Shown here in pieces: positions 1-7,144 of a DNA stretch of 64,000 nucleotides. The stretch comes from Rhodospirillales bacterium. Lineage in GTDB: Bacteria > Pseudomonadota > Alphaproteobacteria > TMED109. Within the stretch, counting starts at the first letter, position 1. Every line of letters starts with the position of its first letter. The position numbers were made by a program, and so were the translations under genes. Location of the stretch: positions 1 to 64,000 of the forward strand of contig JAPPED010000026.1 in assembly GCA_028824295.1 (NCBI GenBank), in the 5' to 3' direction. The notes under the pieces are model-generated. The model did not search any database, had not been told where the DNA came from, and worked only from the letters and a program-made list of their open reading frames with translations.

Positions 1-1043
1 TGCCGGGCGGCAGGCGGAAGCGGACGTTCCAGAAATTCTGCGATGGTGGCGTCGATCTGGCCGCGGCGCCGCAACGCGGTCGTGATCAGCGCGCGGGCGA
101 AGGCCCGGTCACGGTCGTCCAGGCCGGGCAGCAGGGTCGACGCCGCCAGCGCCTCCTGCAGCGCCACATTCCGAAACAGCACCGACGACAGGACAGCTGC
201 CGCGGCCTGCCGAGCCCGCAGCAGCTGCTTCGGATCCCCGGATGATCCGGACCTCTGACCGTGGCGGCGCCCGTCCGACCTAGCGGCGCGGGACCCGGGT
301 GATGGTGCCGGCCGACGGGGGAACTTTGCCGCTGCCTCGCGTCCCGGTCGACCCGGCGGGCCTTGCCGTGTTCGATCACCGGGCGCCCGGCGCGGGCGAC
401 CAGCGGCAGTCTGCCGACCGTTATCGTCCCGCCGCCGGTCGCGCTCGGGGCCACGGCGATCCTTGTCGCCTCCGGTGCGTGCGGTGCGCGCCGGTGGGTT
501 GGCGGCCGCTTCCCCGCCGGTCTGCCGGTGCCTGCCTGCAGCATTCCGGGCATGCTGCCGGCGAGCGGGCGGGCGGGCGCCGGGCGCATCGGCTCGCTGC
601 TTGTTCCCCCAGACACGCCGGGACGGCCCGGTGTCGCCGGCGCGGTGCACAGGATCGGTCCTTCGCCCGCCCGCGCCGCCAGCGGCGCGCTTGGGCCGGG
701 ACCGCGCCATATCGGGCGGCTTGCCTTGGGAGTCTCGGGACGGACCCCTGGCCCGCCGCACCGCCCGATCGCCTGTGCTTGACCTGTCCCGACCGGGTGC
801 GCCCTCAGAGTGCCGTCCGCGATCGCCACGGGAACCGGCGGCAGCGCTCCCGGAATCACGAGGTCCGGACCCGCGCCGCGGCTTGCGGACGCCGTCCCGA
901 GGTTGGTGAACGGACGTCGGTCGCGCCTTCTTGGGCGAATGCTTGGCCTGCGCCTCGCGCCCCGCCTGATCCCTTGAGCGGCCGTCGCGGCGCCGGCCGG
1001 CAGCTTCTGCGTCCGAAGGGGGACGCGGTACATGCTTTGGCAT
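1..1043 (-). CDS. rsmB: 16S rRNA (cytosine-5)-methyltransferase RsmB, N-terminal part (runs off left edge)
   Basis: The reading frame starts at an ATG at 1043, preceded by AAGGG seven bases upstream, and stays open to base 1, so the C-terminal methyltransferase domain lies outside the window. From about residue 268 it reads as the NusB-like RNA-binding domain that begins RsmB/Fmu proteins: LLRARQAAAAVLSSVLFRN, then LDDRDRAFARALITTALRR, then a GQIDATIAEFLERPLPP segment. RsmB methylates C967 of 16S rRNA. The odd part is residues 1-265, a low-complexity stretch dominated by Arg, Pro, Gly and Ala with no recognisable domain; ordinary RsmB proteins start almost directly at the NusB-like domain. 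The frame was checked codon by codon and has no stop. It is divergent from the MFS gene at 1164. The family call is good; the use of the far start is less certain, since a start nearer residue 260 is possible. Confidence 0.8.
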   Translation of the reverse strand, partial: MPKHVPRPPSDAEAAGRRRDGRSRDQAGREAQAKHSPKKARPTSVHQPRDGVRKPRRGSGPRDSGSAAAGSRGDRGRHSEGAPGRDRSSTGDRAVRRARGPSRDSQGKPPDMARSRPKRAAGGAGGRRTDPVHRAGDTGPSRRVWGNKQRADAPGARPPARRQHARNAAGRHRQTGGEAAANPPARTARTGGDKDRRGPERDRRRDDNGRQTAAGRPRRAPGDRTRQGPPGRPGREAAAKFPRRPAPSPGSRAARSDGRRHGQRSGSSGDPKQLLRARQAAAAVLSSVLFRNVALQEALAASTLLPGLDDRDRAFARALITTALRRRGQIDATIAEFLERPLPPAAR

Positions 1044-1163
1044 GGCAGAGCCCTTAACCGCGTCTCACCTTAGGGTAGCATGCGCCGTCGGGCTGATCGG
1101 CGGCAGGCTCATCGACGGCCCCGACTCCCCCCGCAGCGGCTGCCGATCGGAGAGCCCGCGACG

Positions 1164-2405
1164 ATGAATCTCGGCCTGGTACGACTGATCACGCTGGCGT
1201 GCACCGCGTACCTGCTCTCGCAGTTCTACCGGTCATCGGTGGGCGTGCTGGCACCGGATCTGATGAGCCGGCTGTCGCTCACGCCTGAGGAGCTCGGCCG
1301 CCTGGGAGGGATTTTCTTTCTCGCGTTCGCATGCGCGCAGTTGCCGCTCGGCGTGCTGCTCGACCGATACGGACCCCGCAAGACAACCTCCCTCGTGCTG
1401 GTGGGAGCAGCGCTGGGGGCGTTCCTGTTCGCCACCTTCACGGAATTCTCCGGCCTGTTGGCCGGACGCGCCCTGATGGGAGCAGGCTGCTCGGTCGGAC
1501 TGATGGGATCACTGGTCCTGTTCTCCCGGTGGGTACCGTCGCGCCGGTTCGCGACCATGGCCGGGCTGGTCCTCGGGGTCGGGGGTTTCGGCGGCATCCT
1601 CGCCACCACGCCGCTTGCAGCCGCCTCCGCCTGGGTGGGCTGGCAGGGCGTCTTCATCGGCATGGGAGCCATCACGCTGGTGGTGGCGATGGTCTTCTGG
1701 CTGACCGTCCGCGACACGCCGGACGGCACGCCATTTCAGAAGACTCGAATCGGCGGCCGGGAGGACAACGTGCTGCGGGGATTTCTGGAGATCCTCACCA
1801 CGCGCGATCTGTGGTTCATGTTGCCGATTTCGTTCGTCGGGTACGGCGGGCTGCTGGCGATCCTCGGACTCTGGGGGGCGCCCTACCTGAAGGATGTACA
1901 GGGCCTTGGCGACATTGACCGGGGGAATGTGCTGCTCGCCACCGCTGCCGCCTGGAACGTGGGCTGCATCCTGTTTGGCCGCGCGGACCGGCTGTTCGAC
2001 ACCCGAAAATGGACGGCGGTCGCCGGCTGTTGCGGCCTCGCGCTGGTGATCTCGGTCATTGCCGTGATCCCCCAGGTACCGCTGTGGCTCAATCTCGTGC
2101 TGTTCGGGGTGCTGGGTCTGGTCGGAGCCTTCAGTGTCCTCCTGCTCGCCCACTACCGCGCCCTGTTCCCGGTCAGGCTGGTCGGCCGGGCGCTCACCTT
2201 CACGAATTTCTTCAATTTCGGCGGCGTTTTCGTGCTGCAGTGGACGACCGGCCTCGTGCTGTCCAGCCGGGGAGGGACCGCGTCGGGCGCGCCGCCGGAG
2301 GCCTATACCACGGCCTTCCTGATGATCGCCGTCGTCCTGACGCTGGCAACGTTCGCATACCTGTTCGCACGCGACTACCGGCCCAGCTCGGAGATTCCCG
2401 GATGA
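1164..2405 (+). CDS. MFS transporter, first gene of a catabolic operon
   Basis: 413-residue major facilitator with about 12 hydrophobic segments. The signature between TM2 and TM3 is visible as LLDRYGPRKT, and the N-terminal half carries GRALMGAGCS. The chosen start is the ATG at 1164 (MNLGLVRLI), with GGAGAG nine bases upstream; an in-frame ATG at 1080 would add 28 Arg/Pro-rich residues that do not look like a transporter N-terminus. It lies 40 bp before an SDR gene and heads five co-directional catabolic genes, so import of the substrate degraded by that operon is the simplest role. The substrate cannot be read from sequence. An exporter role is possible but less fitting to the context. Confidence 0.85.
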   Translation: MNLGLVRLITLACTAYLLSQFYRSSVGVLAPDLMSRLSLTPEELGRLGGIFFLAFACAQLPLGVLLDRYGPRKTTSLVLVGAALGAFLFATFTEFSGLLAGRALMGAGCSVGLMGSLVLFSRWVPSRRFATMAGLVLGVGGFGGILATTPLAAASAWVGWQGVFIGMGAITLVVAMVFWLTVRDTPDGTPFQKTRIGGREDNVLRGFLEILTTRDLWFMLPISFVGYGGLLAILGLWGAPYLKDVQGLGDIDRGNVLLATAAAWNVGCILFGRADRLFDTRKWTAVAGCCGLALVISVIAVIPQVPLWLNLVLFGVLGLVGAFSVLLLAHYRALFPVRLVGRALTFTNFFNFGGVFVLQWTTGLVLSSRGGTASGAPPEAYTTAFLMIAVVLTLATFAYLFARDYRPSSEIPG

Positions 2406-2445
2406 TCAGCGAACGCCGGGCAATTCGCCTACAGTAGCCCGCGTC

Positions 2446-3237
2446 ATGAATTCGCCCCCCGCCAACGCCCTTGTGACCGGCCAGCGTATTCTGGTCAGTG
2501 CCGCAGCCGCCGGCATCGGTCGCGCCATCGCCGAGACCCTGCACCGGCATGGTGCGCGGGTGCATGCCTGCGACGTCGACGAGGCGGCCTGTGCGGCGTT
2601 CCGTGCCGCCAATCCCGACATTTCGATGGCGCGCTGCGATGTCGCCGACGCCGACCAGGCGCTCGAATGGGTGGAAGACGGCATTGCCCGCCTGGATGGG
2701 CTCGACGGACTGGTGAACAACGCGGGCATCGGCGGCCCGACCGGGCGGATCGAGGACTTGGACCCCGCCGACTGGAAACGCACGATCGACGTGGACCTGA
2801 ACGGGATGTTCTACGTGACCCGGGGAGCCGTGCCCGCGCTACGTGAGTCCCGCGACGGGTCCGTGGTCAATCTCTCCTCGCTCGCGGGCAAGTTCGGGTT
2901 TGCGGGCCGGACCCCGTACGCCGCCGCCAAGTGGGCCGTTGTCGGGTTCACCAAGTCGTTGGCGCGCGAACTGGGCAACGCCGGCGTTCGCGTCAACGCC
3001 ATCCAGCCCGGCAACGTTGAGGGGCCACGGATCGATCGGGTCATCGCCGCCAAGGCCGAACTCCGTGGCGAGTCCCCGGAGGCTCTGCGGGAACGGGTCT
3101 GCGAGACGATCTCGCTCGGCCGGTTTGTCACGGCACAAGACATCGCGGATACGGCGCTATTCCTAATGTCCCCGCTGGCCCGCAATGTCTCCGGACAAAT
3201 CATCGCCGTTGACGGCGATACGCAGATGCTGCTCTGA
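2446..3237 (+). CDS. SDR family NAD(P)-dependent oxidoreductase
   Basis: 263-residue classical short-chain dehydrogenase/reductase. The cofactor loop reads VSAAAAGIGRA (residues 17-27), where the usual first glycine of TGxxxGIG is replaced; the same kind of substitution (TAAAQGIG) is known in type 2 3-hydroxybutyrate dehydrogenases. NNAG is at 91-94, the catalytic Ser at 144/145, Tyr158 and Lys162 in YAAAK. The C-terminus (SGQIIAVDGD) is typical. Asp43 after beta-2 (ACDVD) suggests NAD rather than NADP. It sits 3 bp before the next dehydrogenase gene, so the two are almost certainly co-translated. Oxidation of a hydroxy acid or alcohol intermediate is inferred; the substrate is unknown. Confidence 0.88.
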   Translation: MNSPPANALVTGQRILVSAAAAGIGRAIAETLHRHGARVHACDVDEAACAAFRAANPDISMARCDVADADQALEWVEDGIARLDGLDGLVNNAGIGGPTGRIEDLDPADWKRTIDVDLNGMFYVTRGAVPALRESRDGSVVNLSSLAGKFGFAGRTPYAAAKWAVVGFTKSLARELGNAGVRVNAIQPGNVEGPRIDRVIAAKAELRGESPEALRERVCETISLGRFVTAQDIADTALFLMSPLARNVSGQIIAVDGDTQMLL

Positions 3238-3240
3238 GTC

Positions 3241-4197
3241 ATGCAGGAACGACCCGTCATCGCAGTCGTCGGCAGCGGCCTGGTGGGGCGCGGCTGGGCG
3301 GTCGTGTTTGCCAGGGCCGGCTGTTCGGTCAGGCTGTGGGATACCCAACCCGGCCAGGCCGACAAGGCCGTGCACGGAATTGCGGGCGAGCTGGACGGAC
3401 TGGCGGAACTCGGACTGGCCGGCGAGGACCCTCCGTCCGAAGTGCTCGGGCGGATTGCGGTCGCGTCAACCCTGGAGGCTGCGCTGGACGGGGCGGCCCA
3501 CGTGCAGGAATGCACGCCTGAGGTCCTTGCGACGAAACAGGCCGTCTTTGCCCAGCTCGATGCGGCCTCTGCTCAAGACACCGTGCTCGCCAGCTCGACG
3601 TCGGGCATTCAGGCCTCGCTGTTCTCGGAGTCGCTGACGGGGCGGAGCCGCTGTCTTGTCGCCCATCCCCTGAATCCCCCGCATCTCATCCCGCTGGTCG
3701 AACTCGTGCCTGCGCCGTGGACCGATCCTGCCGTCGTCGAGCGGACCCGCGTGCTGATGGAGGGAGTCGGGCAGGCAACGGTCACCCTGAAGAAGGAAGT
3801 GCCCGGGTTCGTCGTGAATCGGTTGCAAGGGGCCTTGCTGCACGAGGCGTTTCGGCTGGTCCAGGATGAGGTCGCCGATGTGGCCGACGTGGACGCGGCG
3901 GTGGAATCGGGATTGGGCCTGCGATGGTCGTTCATGGGGCCCTTTGAAACCATCGACCTCAATGCGCCTGGCGGGATCGCCGACTACGTCGCTCGCTACG
4001 GCCAGCTGTACCTCGACCTGGCGCGCGACGGCGGACCACCGCGGCCCTGGGAGGCCGAGCTCGCCCGAAGCCTGGAAACCGACCGGCGCAAACAGCTGCC
4101 GGCCGACCGGCTTGACGAGCGCGCACAATGGCGTGATCGGCGACTGGCGTTGCTCGTGGCCCACAAGCTGCGGCACGCTTCGGACCCCGACACCTGA
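3241..4197 (+). CDS. 3-hydroxyacyl-CoA dehydrogenase family protein (L-carnitine dehydrogenase / lambda-crystallin-like)
   Basis: 318 residues. A Rossmann motif GSGLVGRG lies at 11-18, an acidic residue at the end of beta-2 (LWD) suggests NAD, SSTSG is at 118-122, and HPLNPPHLIPLVELVP (from 142) carries the catalytic His. The C-terminal helical domain follows. The length and the HPLNP..LVELVP motif fit the branch that includes L-carnitine dehydrogenase and lambda-crystallin/L-gulonate dehydrogenase rather than fatty-acid FadB. The following gene is a BKACE family enzyme. In carnitine degradation a dehydrogenase of this type makes 3-dehydrocarnitine and a BKACE enzyme cleaves it, so this pair probably converts a beta-hydroxy acid to its beta-keto acid and then splits it. 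Carnitine itself is only one possible substrate. There is no clear Shine-Dalgarno; coupling to the SDR stop 3 bp away is likely. Confidence 0.85.
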   Translation: MQERPVIAVVGSGLVGRGWAVVFARAGCSVRLWDTQPGQADKAVHGIAGELDGLAELGLAGEDPPSEVLGRIAVASTLEAALDGAAHVQECTPEVLATKQAVFAQLDAASAQDTVLASSTSGIQASLFSESLTGRSRCLVAHPLNPPHLIPLVELVPAPWTDPAVVERTRVLMEGVGQATVTLKKEVPGFVVNRLQGALLHEAFRLVQDEVADVADVDAAVESGLGLRWSFMGPFETIDLNAPGGIADYVARYGQLYLDLARDGGPPRPWEAELARSLETDRRKQLPADRLDERAQWRDRRLALLVAHKLRHASDPDT

Positions 4198-4212
4198 ACG
4201 GAGACCACGAAC

Positions 4213-5187
4213 ATGGCCACGTCCGCTGCCCCGCCCCCTGAAGCTGCACCTTCCGGGCGTCCCCGGCGCAAGGTCATCGTGACGTGCGCGGTGACCGGCT
4301 CGATCCACACCCCGTCGATGTCGCCGCACCTCCCGGTCACGCCGGACGAGATCGCGACCCACGCGATCGACGCGGCGGAGGCCGGCGCCTCGATCATCCA
4401 CCTCCACGCCCGCCAGGCAGACGACGGGCGTCCGACGCAGGATCCGGAGGTGTTCCGCCAGTTTCTCCCGAGAATCAAGCAGAGCTGCAACGCCGTCGTG
4501 AACATCACGACGGGCGGCGCGCCGCGAATGCCGGTAGCGGAACGCATGCGTCCGGCGGTCGAGTTCGCGCCGGAAGTCGCATCGTTGAACATGGGCTCGA
4601 TGAATTTCGGCCTGTTTCCGATGCTGAAGCGCTACGACTCCTTTGAGCACGCGTGGGAGCGCGAGGCCCTGGAATCGAGCCGCAGCAACGTGTTCCAGAA
4701 CAGCTTCGAGGACATCGAGAACATTCTCCGCGCCTGCAGCGGGAACGGGACCCGCTTCGAGTTCGAATGCTACGACACGAGCCACCTGTACAACCTGTCG
4801 TACTTCCTGGATGAAGGGCTCGTGCAGCCGCCACTGTTCATCCAGACCGTGTTCGGAATCTTCGGCGGAATTGGGACCCACCCTGAAGACATCGCGCACA
4901 TGAAGCGGACGGCCGACCGGCTGTTCGGGGACGTGTGGCGCTGGTCCGTGCTGGGTGCCGGCGCCCATCAGATGCGCGTGGCGGCGTTTGCCGCCGCGCA
5001 GGGCGGCAACGTCCGGGTCGGACTGGAAGATTCGTTGTGGGACGGCCCGGGCCAGCTGGCGGAGAGCAACGCCGCCCAGGTCACCCGCGTGCGCAAGATC
5101 CTGGAGGGCCTGTCGCTTGACACCGCCACGCCGGACGAAGCGCGTGCCATGCTGTCGCTCAAGGGCGGCGACACCGTCCGCTTCTGA
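4213..5187 (+). CDS. 3-keto-5-aminohexanoate cleavage protein family (BKACE, beta-keto acid cleavage enzyme)
   Basis: 324 residues with a BKACE TIM-barrel fold. The N-terminal strand KVIVTCAVTGS is followed by a Pro-rich segment and the metal-binding HLHAR (His63, His65). Later conserved pieces are NITTGG, SLNMGSMNF, FECYDTSH, FGIFGGIG and RVGLEDSLW. BKACE enzymes use zinc and acetyl-CoA to cleave a beta-keto acid into acetoacetate and a new CoA ester. GGAG precedes the ATG at a good distance. The first 18 residues are a Pro/Ala-rich extension. It lies 15 bp after the dehydrogenase that would make its beta-keto substrate. Family substrate specificity is diverse (3-keto-5-aminohexanoate, dehydrocarnitine, beta-ketoadipate and others), so no substrate is assigned. 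Confidence 0.92.
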   Translation: MATSAAPPPEAAPSGRPRRKVIVTCAVTGSIHTPSMSPHLPVTPDEIATHAIDAAEAGASIIHLHARQADDGRPTQDPEVFRQFLPRIKQSCNAVVNITTGGAPRMPVAERMRPAVEFAPEVASLNMGSMNFGLFPMLKRYDSFEHAWEREALESSRSNVFQNSFEDIENILRACSGNGTRFEFECYDTSHLYNLSYFLDEGLVQPPLFIQTVFGIFGGIGTHPEDIAHMKRTADRLFGDVWRWSVLGAGAHQMRVAAFAAAQGGNVRVGLEDSLWDGPGQLAESNAAQVTRVRKILEGLSLDTATPDEARAMLSLKGGDTVRF

Positions 5188-5220
5188 TTCGATTTACCCC
5201 GTGGCTGAGGAGACCTGCCC

Positions 5221-6345
5221 ATGAAATGCCGCGCCGCCGTTCTGCACAACATGGGGGAGCCGCGTCCCTACGCGGAGACCAAACCGGTCAAGATCGAGGA
5301 GATCGAACTTCTCGACCCGGGTCCCGGCGAGGTCCTGGTCCGGATGGTCTCGGCAGGGCTGTGCCACTCTGACCTGTCGGTCGTTAACGGGTCCAGGCCG
5401 CGCGACTTGCCCATGGTGCTCGGCCACGAGGGATCGGGGGTCATCGAGGCCGTCGGGCCAGGCGTGGATGAGCTCCGCGTGGGCGATCACGTAGTGTACG
5501 TGTTCGTCCCGAGCTGCGGCCATTGCGTGCCGTGCGCCGAGGGGCGCCCGGCGCTATGCGAACCGGGGGCCAAGGCGGCGGCGGCCGGGACGCTGCTGTC
5601 GGGGGGGCGGCGGATCAAGCTCAACGGGGAACCCATCAACCACCAGGTCGGCGTGTCGTGCTTCGCGGAGTACGCGGTGTCCAGCACCCGTTCACTGGTC
5701 CGCGTCGACCCCGAGATTCCCCTTGACCAGGCTGCGCTGTTCGGATGCGCCGTGATTACCGGCATGGGTGCGGTCGTCAATACCGCGAAGGTGCGCCCCG
5801 GCGCCACGGTGGCCGTGATCGGTCTCGGCGGGACGGGCTTAGCTGCCGTGCTCGGTGCCCGCGCCGCGGGCGCCAGCCGGGTCATCGGTCTCGACCTGCT
5901 CGACAGCAAGCTCGAATCGGGTCGCCAGATCGGCGTCGACGACGCCGTGAACGCCGGCGACCCCGACGTCATCGAGACCGTACGCGAGATGACGGCGGGC
6001 GGCGTCGAGTACGCCTTCGAGTGCGTGGGTTCGGCCAAGGCGATGGAACTCGCCTACGCGATCACTCGGCGCGGCGGCACCACGACCACCAGCGGCCTGC
6101 CGCCTCCCGACGCGAAGATCGCCGTGCCGCACGTGCAGCTCGTCGCCGAGGAGCGGACCGTCAAGGGAAGCTACCTCGGGTCCTGCGTTCCGCGGCGCGA
6201 CATCCCTGCCTACATCGAGCTCTTTCGGGCGGGCCGACTGCCCATCGACCGGTTGGTCAGCGACCACCTTCCGCTCGACAAGATCAATGAGGGCTTCGAT
6301 CGCCTTGACGACGGCGATACGATTCGGCAAATGATAGCGTTCTGA
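5221..6345 (+). CDS. Zinc-dependent alcohol dehydrogenase (MDR superfamily)
   Basis: 374 residues. The catalytic zinc site is marked by Cys48 (GLCHSD) and GHE at 68-70. The structural zinc lobe carries four cysteines at 99, 102, 105 and 113 (CGHCVPCAEGRPALC). The NAD-binding Rossmann motif is GLGGTGLAAV, and a long loop between catalytic and cofactor domains fits class III/formaldehyde-type or aryl/benzyl alcohol dehydrogenases. AGGAG is well placed before the ATG. It is the fifth gene of the catabolic operon, 33 bp after the BKACE gene. It probably interconverts an alcohol and aldehyde of the same pathway; the substrate is not deducible. Confidence 0.9.
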   Translation: MKCRAAVLHNMGEPRPYAETKPVKIEEIELLDPGPGEVLVRMVSAGLCHSDLSVVNGSRPRDLPMVLGHEGSGVIEAVGPGVDELRVGDHVVYVFVPSCGHCVPCAEGRPALCEPGAKAAAAGTLLSGGRRIKLNGEPINHQVGVSCFAEYAVSSTRSLVRVDPEIPLDQAALFGCAVITGMGAVVNTAKVRPGATVAVIGLGGTGLAAVLGARAAGASRVIGLDLLDSKLESGRQIGVDDAVNAGDPDVIETVREMTAGGVEYAFECVGSAKAMELAYAITRRGGTTTTSGLPPPDAKIAVPHVQLVAEERTVKGSYLGSCVPRRDIPAYIELFRAGRLPIDRLVSDHLPLDKINEGFDRLDDGDTIRQMIAF

Positions 6346-6364
6346 TCAGGATACCGGAGCCGTC

Positions 6365-7114
6365 ATGCGGAGTTCCCACAACGCCGAACGGGCAGCCCGG
6401 GTGGATCTGGCCGCCGCGTATCGGCTGGCCGACCATTACGGGCTGTCGGAGGGCATTTGCAATCACCTGACCCTGGCCGTGCCCGACGAGGAAGACCGCT
6501 ACCTGCTGATCCCGTTCGGCATGCACTGGTCCGAGGTCACGGCCAGCGCGTTGCTGGTCGTCGACGGGGACGGAAACGTCGTCGACGGGGACGGCCTCGC
6601 GGAACCCACCGCATTTCTGATTCATGGTGCCGTGCACCGCGCGCGGCCGGACGCCGCCTGCGTGATGCATACGCACATGCGCGCGGCGCTCGCGCTTTGC
6701 ATGATCGATGACGGCGGGTTGCACATGGCCGACCAGAATGCGTGCCGGTTCTTCGGCCGCACCGCGACCATGACTGACTTCGACGGGGTGGTGCTGGACG
6801 AAGTCAAGGCCGCCCCGATCGTCGACGCGATCGGCGACTGCAACGTGCTCTTCATGGCCAACCACGGCGTCCTCGTAACCGGCCGGACGGTCGCGCGCGC
6901 CTGGGAGGACCTGTACTTCCTGGAGCGCGCATGCGCCGCGCAAGTCGCGGCGATGTCAACCGGGAGGCCGCTCAAACGGGTGCCAGATTCGGATGCTGCC
7001 GCGATCGCCGCGGACGTGACCCGCGAGGCCGAATCGGGCCTCTGCACGGCAGACAAGTTCTTCAGCGCGTCGAAACGACTGCTGGATCGTTGCAACCCGG
7101 GATATGACGCCTGA
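6365..7114 (+). CDS. Class II aldolase/adducin family protein
   Basis: 249 residues. It has the class II aldolase N-terminal helices (GLSEGICNHLTLAVP, where fuculose-phosphate aldolases have GNIS-type residues), the metal-binding His102 and His104 (MHTHMRA), and a third metal His in NHGVLV near residue 164. This subgroup often acts on small unphosphorylated compounds or decarboxylates them, and many members are uncharacterised. GGAG precedes the ATG. It closes the operon that begins with the MFS transporter, 19 bp after the alcohol dehydrogenase, and converges on the PBP1A gene with 30 bp between stops. A retro-aldol or decarboxylation step is inferred. Confidence 0.87.
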   Translation: MRSSHNAERAARVDLAAAYRLADHYGLSEGICNHLTLAVPDEEDRYLLIPFGMHWSEVTASALLVVDGDGNVVDGDGLAEPTAFLIHGAVHRARPDAACVMHTHMRAALALCMIDDGGLHMADQNACRFFGRTATMTDFDGVVLDEVKAAPIVDAIGDCNVLFMANHGVLVTGRTVARAWEDLYFLERACAAQVAAMSTGRPLKRVPDSDAAAIAADVTREAESGLCTADKFFSASKRLLDRCNPGYDA

Positions 7115-7144
7115 CCGACCGCGCCCTGCGGACATCCGTCGCCG

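Noticed and set aside
299-1057. Long plus-strand open frame (252 codons) opposite the rsmB extension
   Set aside because: No domain or ribosome site; high GC keeps several frames open, and the minus frame joins directly to a recognisable RsmB domain.
3466-4968. 500-codon minus-strand frame opposite the dehydrogenase and BKACE genes
   Set aside because: It is antisense to two clearly recognised genes and its Arg/His-rich translation has no family features.
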